Below are positions 22,268 through 30,120 of a stretch of 37,553 bases of DNA, piece after piece (positions within the stretch are counted from its first letter, which is position 1; every line of letters starts with the position of its first letter). The notes beneath the pieces are model-generated. The model was not told the origin of the DNA. It did no database searches and saw nothing but the letters and a program-made list of their open reading frames with translations. This DNA is from an uncultured Collinsella sp. (GTDB lineage: Bacteria; Actinomycetota; Coriobacteriia; Coriobacteriales; Coriobacteriaceae). The DNA is taken from NCBI GenBank assembly GCA_902493125.1, contig CABUOF010000015.1:1-37553 (forward strand). The letters run 5' to 3'. The translations under genes and the position numbers were made by a program.

Positions 22268-23068
22268 CTAGTACGGCTCAAACGAACCAATCACTCGGGA
22301 CGACAGCTCAGCGCCCGCCTTCATACACGCCGGAATATCAAGGCCATCGATCACGCCCTTGGTAAACCCGGCAATATACGAGTCGCCGGCACCCACGGTA
22401 TTAACGACCTTCTCCGCCGGTACGATCCCGCACTCATAGAAGCGCTCACCGTCATAGGCAATGCTTCCCTTCTCGCCAAGCGTGGCAACCGCAACGCGCG
22501 GTCCCAATTCCTGCACGTGGCGTACCCAGTCTCGCAGCTCCGGAGTGTCCTCTTCAAACGACATGAACGCATAGTCTACGTAAAGAAAATGAGCCTCGCA
22601 TGCATATTCGGGATCCTGGCTGAACACCGAGAAGTCCATAACCACCGTCTTGCCCGCATCATGCCATTCGGGCAGGAGGTCCAAACAATTGCCAAACAGG
22701 TCGGTATGAATGATGTCATGCTCTAGGATAAACGCCCGGTCATCTTCATTCGGACGATATGTCTCCATTACGCCATCGATTGCCTCGAGATGCACGCGAT
22801 CGACGCCGTCTTTCAATGCCATGAGCATCACCGAGGTGTCGCCATCCTCCACCCGCAGATGTGAGATATCGAGCCCCTCAGCGGCCAGCGCCTCTCTCAT
22901 CTTGTCTCCGTACTCGTCCTTGCCGACAACCGACACGGCGGATACCGAAACGCCCATTCGTGCAAGATGGATACCCCAGTCAATGCCATTACCAGTCGGA
23001 TAGAACACGCCGATGTTTTGATAGACGTCCGCACAGCAAAAACCAGCCGCGCACGCTTTAATACCCAT
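22268..23068 (-). CDS. PfkB-family sugar kinase, FrlD-like (first paralog)
   Basis: 266 residues from the ATG at 23068, placed by GGAG with a 6-base gap; a longer in-frame start would be TTG. Ribokinase-type fold: the N-terminal GNGIDWGIHLARMGVSVSAVSVVGKDEYGDKM sugar-site region and the C-terminal TVGAGDSYIAGFTKGV motif with the catalytic Asp. Layout and size resemble FrlD, which phosphorylates fructoselysine at C6. The usual GGNAVN near the start is changed to TGNGID, so the sugar pocket may differ from that of its neighbour kinase. Same operon as the second PfkB gene, 120 bases downstream of it with a hairpin between. Confidence 0.85.
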   Translation of the reverse strand: MGIKACAAGFCCADVYQNIGVFYPTGNGIDWGIHLARMGVSVSAVSVVGKDEYGDKMREALAAEGLDISHLRVEDGDTSVMLMALKDGVDRVHLEAIDGVMETYRPNEDDRAFILEHDIIHTDLFGNCLDLLPEWHDAGKTVVMDFSVFSQDPEYACEAHFLYVDYAFMSFEEDTPELRDWVRHVQELGPRVAVATLGEKGSIAYDGERFYECGIVPAEKVVNTVGAGDSYIAGFTKGVIDGLDIPACMKAGAELSSRVIGSFEPY

Positions 23069-23085
23069 GGTCTTCTCCAATGTTC

Positions 23086-23119
23086 AAAAGGGGACCCACC
23101 ACATGGCGAGCCCCCTTTT
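23086..23119 (-). terminator. Intercistronic hairpin between the two PfkB genes
   Basis: AAAAGGGG / CCCCCTTTT arms with a loop of about 17 bases; the leftward side ends in UUUU. It may attenuate transcription or set relative mRNA levels within the operon. Confidence 0.5.
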
Positions 23120-23189
23120 CGCGTTTCGCTTATTGTTTTGCATCGGCCGTCCAAGGCCTCATAGCCAGACCGCCGTACGCTTTCTTAAG

Positions 23190-24053
23190 CTATTCGACGA
23201 TTGGTGCTCCGTGGCCCCAAGAACCTTCCATGCCGCACACGGTCGAGGCAAACCCGGCAGCAAAGTCGAGCGCGCGCTCGATGGCCTCGGCGCCATCCTC
23301 ACCGCGCTTGGCGGAATCGAGATAGCACATCAAAAACGAGGTGAGGAACGAGTCGCCCGCCCCCATGGTGTCCTTCATGTCCGTTACCGGTTTAGCCAGC
23401 TGGCGGTAATAGCGCTCGCCGTCGTAAGCAATGCAGCCCTCGGCGCCCGCCGTAGCCGACACAAAACGCGGACCCAGGCCCTTCACCCATGCCAGACGTT
23501 CGCGAATCTCGTCCTCACTCGCGGCATCCGCCGCACTAAAGAAAGCGAAATCGACGTAGGGCGCAATCTGCTCGTAGTACTCATCGGTGGAGTCGTCCGA
23601 AAAGTCAAAAGAGACCGTGACGCCCGCAGCCTTCAACTTGGGCAGCTCGCGCTCGGTGAAGCAATAGTTGCCCGAATGAACCACATCGAACTGCTTCATG
23701 TACGCAAGGTCAAAGCGATCGAGGACATAGCGCGCATCGCCACGGATACCGCCCTCGTTTGAGCCGAGGAAAACACGGTCACCGTCGACGACGGTCACGC
23801 GAGCCGCTCCGTTCTCGCCGATCATCTGCTCGCACTTGTCAAGCTCGATACCCTCATCCTCGAGGCTTGCAATGACATGCTCGGCAGCGGCGTCATTGCC
23901 AAAAATGCCCATGTATGCAGAGCGTGCGGCACCGCATTTCTTGGCATAAACGGCAAAGTTCACCGCATTGCCGCCGGGATACATGGTGTGGATATGCTCA
24001 TAGCGATCGACGACGTTGTCGCCAAATCCGAGCGCGTTAACGTTAAATGCCAT
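23190..24053 (-). CDS. PfkB-family sugar kinase, FrlD-like (second paralog)
   Basis: 287 residues. It has the canonical FrlD-like start (GFGDNVVDRYEHIHTMYPGGNAVNFAVYAKKCG), the GIFGNDAAAEHVI segment, VVHSGNYC, VSFDFSDDS and the catalytic TMGAGDSFLTSFL. E. coli FrlD shares the PGGNAVN and FDFSD signatures and phosphorylates fructoselysine. It lies 14 bases downstream of the FrlB-like gene, so it probably makes that enzyme's 6-phosphate substrate. Two adjacent non-identical kinases in one operon suggest two related substrates or one kinase adapted to a new sugar. Confidence 0.86.
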   Translation of the reverse strand: MAFNVNALGFGDNVVDRYEHIHTMYPGGNAVNFAVYAKKCGAARSAYMGIFGNDAAAEHVIASLEDEGIELDKCEQMIGENGAARVTVVDGDRVFLGSNEGGIRGDARYVLDRFDLAYMKQFDVVHSGNYCFTERELPKLKAAGVTVSFDFSDDSTDEYYEQIAPYVDFAFFSAADAASEDEIRERLAWVKGLGPRFVSATAGAEGCIAYDGERYYRQLAKPVTDMKDTMGAGDSFLTSFLMCYLDSAKRGEDGAEAIERALDFAAGFASTVCGMEGSWGHGAPIVE

Positions 24054-24067
24054 GGCCTTTGCCCCTT

Positions 24068-25036
24068 CTAGTACTCGACAACGCCCATATAGCGACGGAA
24101 ATCGGGATCGTGATCAAACACCTTGCCGCGTGCAGCACGCAGCTCGCAGTTCATGGCGTAGAACAGCACCGGGTCCAGATAGGCACGGACGCTCGCCGGC
24201 ACGGCTTCCATACCGTACTCCTTGGCATCGAGCACCATCAGCGTATCGGTATGCGTCTTAAGGAACGCCAGGGCGCGCTCGTCCATAGCACGGCACTCGC
24301 TGGAGCCCATCTGCAGGAAGTAAAAAACGCCATCCTGAGTAGCCTCGAAGGGGCCATGGAAGTACTCGGCAGAGTGGATGTAGCTGCAGTGCTGCCACTG
24401 CATCTCCATAAGAGAACAGATAGCGAAACCGTAGGTCTGGCTAAAGTTGGGACCGCTGCCCAGAATATAGAAGAACTCGTGCTCCTGGCAAAGCTTGGCA
24501 AAGCGATCGCCCAGCTCGGCATTTACCTTCTCGCGTGCCGGGGGAAGAATCTTATCCATCTCGGCGATACCGGCATACATATCGGCAAGATCGGCGTAGC
24601 CCTCCTGCTGATCGAGCAGCTCTGCCGCAAGCGACAGCGAAATGCCAGCGGGGACCTCGGCCTGCGGCACACCCTCACCCCATGGGTAGACCCACGTGGT
24701 CCACTTGCCGGAGTCGATCTTGGATCCAGCGTTGTCGGTCTGGGCGATCACCGTAGCGCCGGCGGCAAGGGCAATCTCGCAGCCCTCGACGACCTCCGGG
24801 GTATTGCCACTGTGGCTGCAAGCGATGACCAGGGACTTCTCGCCCAGACGACGCGGACGCATGATATCGAACTCGCGAGCCGTATAGATATACGAAGTGA
24901 AGGTGGTTGCCTCGCGCTGCAGAAGCTCATGAGCCGGGATCAAATCGATCATGGAGCCACCGCAAGCAATCCAGTAGACGCTGTCGAACTTGCCCTTCTC
25001 GGCAATTGCCTCTTTAATCAGATCGTGTGCGTTCAT
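24068..25036 (-). CDS. SIS-domain sugar isomerase/deglycase, FrlB-like
   Basis: 322 residues from the ATG at 25036 (AAAGGA, 7-base gap). Two SIS lobes: SVYWIACGGSMIDLIPAHELL and VIACSHSGNTPEVVEGCEIALAAGATVIAQT in the first; FFYILGSGPNFSQTYGFAICSLMEMQWQH in the second. The AEYFHGPFEAT segment carries the Glu and His expected of a deglycase, and the C-terminus HDPDFRRYMGVVEY closely parallels the end of FrlB. FrlB cleaves fructoselysine 6-phosphate to glucose 6-phosphate and lysine. So this enzyme likely splits a sugar-6-phosphate conjugated to an amine; the amine is unknown. Confidence 0.84.
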   Translation of the reverse strand: MNAHDLIKEAIAEKGKFDSVYWIACGGSMIDLIPAHELLQREATTFTSYIYTAREFDIMRPRRLGEKSLVIACSHSGNTPEVVEGCEIALAAGATVIAQTDNAGSKIDSGKWTTWVYPWGEGVPQAEVPAGISLSLAAELLDQQEGYADLADMYAGIAEMDKILPPAREKVNAELGDRFAKLCQEHEFFYILGSGPNFSQTYGFAICSLMEMQWQHCSYIHSAEYFHGPFEATQDGVFYFLQMGSSECRAMDERALAFLKTHTDTLMVLDAKEYGMEAVPASVRAYLDPVLFYAMNCELRAARGKVFDHDPDFRRYMGVVEY

Positions 25037-25098
25037 ATCCAGTTCCTTTCTTGTTTGGCCCGCAATCAATGACGTTGGTTGCGTGGCCGATGGTTGTT

Positions 25099-25950
25099 TT
25101 AGTCAATCAGATATTTCTCGAATGCGGCCATGTTCTTGGCATCTGCCGCTGCCGGGTCATCGTAGTAACGACCATCCGTGATTTCCTGGCCCAGCATGCC
25201 GTCGAAACCATGGGCGTTGAGTGTGGCGACGAAGGCGTCCATATCGTGCTTGCCATCGCCCCACACCAGATGGCCATACGGGTCGCCGTCGATAAAGTGC
25301 ATCTCGTGAATTGCCCCATCACCAAAGGCGGCAAACCAGTCCTCGAGCGTCTCGCCTGCAACGCCCATCGCGGTTGTATCAACCATGGGCTGTAAGTACG
25401 GGCTCGCGACCTCGTCAATCATGCGCTTCGCATCGGAAACCGTCGTCACAAGGTTGCTCTCCTCGGGACGCAGGCTTTCCATCGTAAGCACCAGACCGTG
25501 CTCGCCGGCATACTCCGCCAGAATGGACAAGTGCTCGCGGCTGCGCTTCCAGGCTTCCTCGCGGTCCTCGTCCCAGTCGCCCCAGCCCGAGTTGATGGAC
25601 ATACGGTCGCACCCAAGTACCTCGGCAAGCTCAATGCCGTGCTTAAAGTACGCCAGGCTGCGCTGTTCATGCAGCGGTTTGCGTGCGCAATACTGCCAAG
25701 GATAGACAACATTCTCGGGGCACAGAGTACGATACCTAAGCCCACGGTCTGCAGCCTTTTTCGCCAAGACCTCAGCCTCAAAGTAGCCCGTATGGTCGAG
25801 CGTCACATGCGGCTCTGCACACCACAGCTCAATGGACTCAAAGCCCAAGCGCTGCTGCACATCAAGGAAGTAATCGAACGACCACATGATGTAGTGGATA
25901 TTCATGCCCGCAATCTGTTCGCGGTGCAGCGTCGGTTTGGATTCAGACAT
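25099..25950 (-). CDS. Sugar phosphate isomerase/epimerase, FrlC-like
   Basis: 283 residues in the AP-endonuclease-2/xylose-isomerase TIM-barrel family. Likely metal ligands: Glu158 (LTMESLRPEESNLV), Asp191 (PMVDTTAM), His218 (EMHFIDGD) and Glu256 (GQEIT), the usual Glu-Asp-His-Glu set. FrlC (psicoselysine 3-epimerase) has the same LEPLTPYESNVV-like and MVDIC-like motifs. The ATG follows the amidohydrolase stop by one base, and its GGAGG lies inside that gene's last codons, so the two are coupled. It likely interconverts a keto-sugar conjugate before phosphorylation by a PfkB kinase. Confidence 0.83.
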   Translation of the reverse strand: MSESKPTLHREQIAGMNIHYIMWSFDYFLDVQQRLGFESIELWCAEPHVTLDHTGYFEAEVLAKKAADRGLRYRTLCPENVVYPWQYCARKPLHEQRSLAYFKHGIELAEVLGCDRMSINSGWGDWDEDREEAWKRSREHLSILAEYAGEHGLVLTMESLRPEESNLVTTVSDAKRMIDEVASPYLQPMVDTTAMGVAGETLEDWFAAFGDGAIHEMHFIDGDPYGHLVWGDGKHDMDAFVATLNAHGFDGMLGQEITDGRYYDDPAAADAKNMAAFEKYLID

Positions 25951-25951
25951 C

Positions 25952-27535
25952 TTATGCCTCCTTATTTCGATCGAACACGATTTGTCCGTCCGACATCGTC
26001 ATATCAACCGCAAGATCGCGTGCGTCGCGATAATCGAGGTCGAACACATCCCGATCGAGCACGCAGATATCGGCAAGCTTGCCAACCTCAAGCGTACCCA
26101 GCTCGTCTTCGCGCATCAGATCGTACGCGCCCCCGGCAGTCCAAGCGCGCAAGAGCTCGACAAGCGTCAGCGTGTTGACCTCATTCACGGGCAGTCCGTC
26201 GGCGAAGAATCCGCCGCACGCGCTGTAGATTGACTCGCCCAGGCTCGGAATCAGCAGTGGCAAATCCGTACCACAGCACACCGTGCATCCGGAATCTTCC
26301 ATGCCGCGGCGATTCCAGCTGTGCAAAAGTCGCGTCTCGCCAATTTGTCGACGCATCATCGACAGGCAATCCTCGCGCCGGTCCAGCGTCAGAATCTGCG
26401 GATAGACCTCGCAAATTCCACCTAACTTGCCAAACTCGACAAGATCGGTCGGGTCAGAGTTCTCGAGATCGGTAATCGCATGGCGGCGAAGCATCCGTCC
26501 ATGCTCGTCTCGAGGCAGCGAGGCATAGAGCGCCACGGTGCGACGAACGGCGCCATCGCCCTGGCAATGCAAGGAATATCGGAAGCCGTCAGCATCAATT
26601 GCACGCAGCTCGTTCTCAATCAGATCCCACTCGGGCTCCTCGACAACCGTCTTGCCGGCAGCTCCCGCATCGGCCGTGTCCTCATAGGGGTCAATCATCT
26701 CGGCAAGCCCCGCCCATACGCCGCGATCGGTCATACGGTTGAAGCCAGAAAAACGAACGAACGGTCCCCGGAAGCGCTCTCGTGCCTCGCGGGCATATGC
26801 CAGATTTGCACCGGCACCCACCGGCTGCGACATCATAGAGACGCGAACCGTCAGCTCACCAGATTCCTCACGGCGAGCCATTTCGTCGGCAAAACCGTAG
26901 TAGTCATCAAACGCCATCTCCTTGATGGCGGTAACGCCGCGCTCGTTAAGCATGCTCATGTAGTCCGAATACCCCGCACGCACCTCGGGCAGCGCGAGGA
27001 AATCGCTCATCATGCGCCAGATCTTCTCGGCATAGCACGCCTGGGGCGTGAAGCCGTATCGCGCACTGGCGGCAGCATTGAGAACGCAGGTCTCCGCACC
27101 CGGTGTAAAGCAGACGACAGGGATATCGCCAAAACAATCGTCAAACACAGCCGCCGTATTTGCGTTCTCGGCATCCGATGCCAACGTTTCGGGTAGGTTG
27201 TGGCCAAAAGCCGCCGCGCAATCCGGATGATCTTCTTTCCATGCACGCAAGAGCGACACGGCCTCTTTGGCATCAGCGATGCCGGACAGATCAGGCCCCA
27301 ACGTCCGCAGCGCCCAGCCTGTATAGAAGGTATGCACATCGATCAGGCCAGGCATGACGGTGCGGTCGCCCAGGTCAACTACCTCGTCCGCCTGGGTCAA
27401 ATACGAAGCTAGCTCACACTTGGTGCCAACAGCCTCAATTCGATTGCCACGGACCGCTACGAAACCTTCAAACGGCAGGTCCCCCGTACCGGTAAAGACG
27501 CTCTTAGACGTCAGGACCGTCAAACGATCAGACAT
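25952..27535 (-). CDS. YtcJ-like amidohydrolase with altered metal motif
   Basis: 527 residues from the ATG at 27535, whose AGGTGG overlaps the stop of the carrier gene. Amidohydrolase family 3 layout: a composite beta-sandwich start (VLTSKSVFTGTGDLPFEGFVAVRGNRIEAVG), the barrel, and a closing LGTLEVGKLADICVLDRDVF. Later ligands are kept: HCQGDGAV, RRHAITDLENSDP and GTDLPLLIPS. The first metal motif, normally HxH after MPGLID, is HTF (His68, Phe70) here, so the second His is lost. The enzyme may bind one metal or use another residue. Expected to hydrolyse an N-acyl or amide bond of the imported substrate. Confidence 0.82.
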   Translation of the reverse strand: MSDRLTVLTSKSVFTGTGDLPFEGFVAVRGNRIEAVGTKCELASYLTQADEVVDLGDRTVMPGLIDVHTFYTGWALRTLGPDLSGIADAKEAVSLLRAWKEDHPDCAAAFGHNLPETLASDAENANTAAVFDDCFGDIPVVCFTPGAETCVLNAAASARYGFTPQACYAEKIWRMMSDFLALPEVRAGYSDYMSMLNERGVTAIKEMAFDDYYGFADEMARREESGELTVRVSMMSQPVGAGANLAYAREARERFRGPFVRFSGFNRMTDRGVWAGLAEMIDPYEDTADAGAAGKTVVEEPEWDLIENELRAIDADGFRYSLHCQGDGAVRRTVALYASLPRDEHGRMLRRHAITDLENSDPTDLVEFGKLGGICEVYPQILTLDRREDCLSMMRRQIGETRLLHSWNRRGMEDSGCTVCCGTDLPLLIPSLGESIYSACGGFFADGLPVNEVNTLTLVELLRAWTAGGAYDLMREDELGTLEVGKLADICVLDRDVFDLDYRDARDLAVDMTMSDGQIVFDRNKEA

Positions 27536-27544
27536 CACAACCAC

Positions 27545-29008
27545 CTACGCCGGAAGCATGCCAGAAATTGCCGTTACGATCAGGCCAAAGACGACCATGA
27601 AGATGAAGAACTTCCAAATGGTCTTCCACCATTGGCCAAACGAAATCTTAGCCACGCCAAGGCCGGCAACCGTCATGCCCGCCACGGGACTGATGGTGTT
27701 GATGGTCTGGTTGGCAAACTGGAGCGCGGTAACGGCCGCCTCGGGATTGAGGCCCATGAGCTCGGTCAGGGGGCCCATAACGGGCATGGTGAGTGCCGCC
27801 AGGCCAGAACTCGAGGGAACCAGCAAAGAGAGCAGGCCAAGGACGATATACATAAACGTGGTGTAGACGGCGGCGGGTGCACCGGCGAGCGCAGTAGCGA
27901 GCGCCTGGAGGATGGTGTCGATGATCATGCCGCCCTCGGCGATGACCAGAATACCGCGAGCGATACCGATAACGATGGCGGCGTACGCAAAGTCGGCGAG
28001 ACCTTTAACGAACTCCTCAGCAATCGTCTGCTGGTCAAGACCGCCCAGGATACCGGCAAGCAAGCCCATGCCAAGGAACACGGCGGAAATCTCATTCATG
28101 TACCAACCCTGGGTAACAAGACCCCAGACGATAATGCCCATACCGCAAGCAAAATCGATAAGCACGAGCTTCTGACAGGTAGTGAACTCTTCCTCGATGG
28201 AGGCATCGGTCACGGAAAATTCAATACGCTTGAGCTTATCGTCCTCGTACACAATGGACGACTCGGGGTTTTTCTTGACGCGCATGGCGTAGCGCATGGC
28301 CCATGCGATACCGACGGCAGTGAAGATGACCCAAGAAACGGCGCGCAGCCACAGTTGCGGATTACCCTCGATGCCAATGATGCCTTGGGCGATCAAAACA
28401 TTAAACGGGTCGATGGTCGAAGCACAATATCCCAGGTTAGGACCAAGGAAGCAGATGATGAATGCCGTCATCGAGTCATAACCGATACCCATCATGATGG
28501 GAATGAAGATGGCATAGAACGGCAGGGCTTCCTCAGACATACCAAACGTAGTGCCGCAAATGGACAGCAATGTCATCGTGATGGGGATGATGAGGATGTC
28601 CTTGTTCTTGAGCTTTTTAATCACACGGCTCATGCCGGCATTCAAAGCGTTGGTCTTGGTGATGATCGCGAACGATCCGCCAATCAATAAGACGAACGCA
28701 ACGACGTCGGCAGCCTCTTGGATACCCTTGGTGGGCGCTTGCAGAACCGCGAAGATATCCTGGCCCAGATTGATGGTCTCGCCGGTCTCGGAATCGGTGT
28801 AGTTCTTATCGACCTGTTCATAGGTTCCAGCAACGGCGACTTCACGCTCGCCCGCCGCTGTCGAAATCGTCTTGCGCTGATACTGACCAGAGGGAACGAT
28901 CCAAGTCAGGACCGCAAAGACAACGATCAGCAAGAACATGATCGTATAGACATGCGGTAATTTGAACTTAAAACGTCTGTTTGTCTTCTTCGCCTTCGTA
29001 TCTGACAT
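27545..29008 (-). CDS. YfcC-family membrane carrier
   Basis: 487 residues from the ATG at 29008 (GGAGG five bases before); the longer upstream frame crosses the operator and is rejected. About 11-12 helices with YfcC/DcuC-like motifs: FKLPHVYTIMFLLIVVFAVLTWIVPSGQYQR at the start, FAIITKTNALNAGM, GTTFGMSEEALPFYAIFIPIMMGIGYDSMTAF, and the re-entrant LLVPSSSGLAALTMPVMGPL with NQTINTISPVAGMTV. YfcC-type carriers move amino acids, short peptides or carboxylates across the inner membrane by exchange or ion coupling. As first gene of the operon it should import the substrate. An amino-acid conjugate fits better than a free sugar, which is inference. Confidence 0.86.
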   Translation of the reverse strand: MSDTKAKKTNRRFKFKLPHVYTIMFLLIVVFAVLTWIVPSGQYQRKTISTAAGEREVAVAGTYEQVDKNYTDSETGETINLGQDIFAVLQAPTKGIQEAADVVAFVLLIGGSFAIITKTNALNAGMSRVIKKLKNKDILIIPITMTLLSICGTTFGMSEEALPFYAIFIPIMMGIGYDSMTAFIICFLGPNLGYCASTIDPFNVLIAQGIIGIEGNPQLWLRAVSWVIFTAVGIAWAMRYAMRVKKNPESSIVYEDDKLKRIEFSVTDASIEEEFTTCQKLVLIDFACGMGIIVWGLVTQGWYMNEISAVFLGMGLLAGILGGLDQQTIAEEFVKGLADFAYAAIVIGIARGILVIAEGGMIIDTILQALATALAGAPAAVYTTFMYIVLGLLSLLVPSSSGLAALTMPVMGPLTELMGLNPEAAVTALQFANQTINTISPVAGMTVAGLGVAKISFGQWWKTIWKFFIFMVVFGLIVTAISGMLPA

Positions 29009-29050
29009 AGATACCTCCAAAGAACTCGAGACTGCATCGCATCTCGCTTC

Positions 29051-29073
29051 AACGTTTGCACAATGCAAACGTT
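29051..29073. promoter_or_regulatory. Perfect 23-bp operator palindrome before the catabolic operon
   Basis: AACGTTTGCA, then CAA, then TGCAAACGTT, 15 bases downstream of the predicted -10 and 42 bases before the first gene. A repressor here would block the operon. The GntR product encoded next door is the likely reader, although the motif also resembles LacI-type sites. Confidence 0.65.
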
Positions 29074-29087
29074 CTATGACGTCCCAT

Positions 29088-29116
29088 AGATTACCAGCAG
29101 CTTTTTCCTTCATCAA
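29088..29116 (-). promoter_or_regulatory. Likely promoter of the ten-gene catabolic operon
   Basis: Leftward -35 TTGATG (29111-29116) and -10 TAATCT (29088-29093) with a 17-base spacer, directly upstream of the palindromic operator. Confidence 0.45.
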
Positions 29117-29183
29117 GATAATTTCAAACTGATTGCCGCAACGCGGTTGAACGGTTGTGTTCGCGCCGTGAACGGTATGGAAA

Positions 29184-29210
29184 CGCCCGGTGAGATGATC
29201 CACCGGGCGC
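29184..29210 (-). terminator. Terminator of the GntR regulator gene
   Basis: CGCCCGGTG / CACCGGGCG stem with an 8-base loop and a short U-tract (UUU) leftward, 17 bases past the stop. Confidence 0.65.
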
Positions 29211-29226
29211 TTCCATTCGCAATGTC

Positions 29227-29970
29227 CTAGATGTCAAAAACGTAGCGAGACCCAACGACCCGCTGACGACCGATGATAAACGGCCGCCGTTGCTCATCGA
29301 AAAAGAAGGCTTCCATATAAAACAAGGGTTCGCCAACGGGAACTGCCAACAGCCGAGCGACCTCGGGCGACGCGCACGCGATCTCGAGCGTGCACGGGTC
29401 GGTAAACGCGGGCGTGCGGCCCGTTCGGTTGCGCACGAACTCAAAAATGGATTGGTTAGATAGAAGTGCCGTTGATAGATAGGCGTTGTCCTCGTAAACG
29501 TATATGTTGTTCTCGAGCATGACGGGGACTCCATCGGCAGTACGTACACGCTCAACGCAAATCAAATCAGTTCCAACGGGAACACCAAAGAACTGCGCTT
29601 CGGTAGAATCTGCTGGCAGTATCTTTCTCGAAATGACGCACGCCCCCGGTTCCATTCCGTTAACGCGGCATGCGTCCGAAAAACTCTGGACGTCATCCTT
29701 CTGGCGAATCTTGCGCTTGAGCTTGGGGGCATTGACGAACGTGCCTTTCCCCTGTCGCTTCGTTAGATAGCCCTGCTGGACGAGCTCCTCAATAGCACGT
29801 CGCACGGTAACGCGGCCAACTTTATAGCTCTCAGCCAATTCGAATTCGTTGGGTATCCGCGCGCCTGCCTTGTAGGCGCCGGAGTTGATTTCGTTTTTAA
29901 TGATATCGATAACCTGTTGGTACAGCGGTATCGCTGCTTTACCGTCAGTTAGCCCTTCAGTCGGTGGCAT
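29227..29970 (-). CDS. GntR/HutC-family transcription regulator (UTRA domain)
   Basis: 247 residues. The N-terminal winged helix: PLYQQVIDIIKNEINSGAYKAGARIPNEFELAESYKVGRVTVRRAIEELVQQGYLTKRQGKGTFV. Residues about 95-245 form a UTRA effector domain, with ERVRTADGVPVMLENNIYVYEDNAYLS and FYMEAFFFDEQRRPFIIGRQ. Members of this family repress sugar and amino-acid catabolic genes until a pathway metabolite, often a phosphorylated sugar, binds (FrlR is one). It sits just upstream of the ten-gene operon on the same strand, separated by its own terminator. It should bind the palindrome at 29051-29073 and may also control itself through 30041-30055. Confidence 0.87.
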   Translation of the reverse strand: MPPTEGLTDGKAAIPLYQQVIDIIKNEINSGAYKAGARIPNEFELAESYKVGRVTVRRAIEELVQQGYLTKRQGKGTFVNAPKLKRKIRQKDDVQSFSDACRVNGMEPGACVISRKILPADSTEAQFFGVPVGTDLICVERVRTADGVPVMLENNIYVYEDNAYLSTALLSNQSIFEFVRNRTGRTPAFTDPCTLEIACASPEVARLLAVPVGEPLFYMEAFFFDEQRRPFIIGRQRVVGSRYVFDI

Positions 29971-30000
29971 ATACCCTCTCCAAGCACGATTAAGTCTAAA

Positions 30001-30037
30001 GCGGGCTTAAGGGCATTCAACAAGCCCTTAAGCCCGC
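30001..30037 (-). terminator. Terminator of the HAD phosphatase gene
   Basis: Perfect 14-bp stem GCGGGCTTAAGGGC / GCCCTTAAGCCCGC with a 9-base loop and a short U-tract leftward. It sits in the leader of the GntR gene, so it could also act there. Confidence 0.6.
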
Positions 30038-30040
30038 ATT

Positions 30041-30069
30041 AGCATAAAGTATGCTTGCTGCCGCACCAA
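30041..30069 (-). promoter_or_regulatory. Possible promoter of the GntR gene with palindromic -10
   Basis: Leftward -35 TTGGTG (30064-30069), 17-base spacer, -10 TATGCT (30041-30046). The -10 is one arm of AGCATA AAG TATGCT (30041-30055), which suggests autorepression. The 14-bp hairpin just downstream would lie in its leader. Confidence 0.4.
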
Positions 30070-30120
30070 AATGTCGGGTATTTACTCATCTGACCCGAAA
30101 AACGCGCAACTACCGCGCTC

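Noticed and set aside
29051..29073. CcpA-type cre site
   Set aside because: One half matches TGNAANCG-like sequence but the second half of the cre consensus (NNCA) fails, and the perfect symmetry has a different centre.
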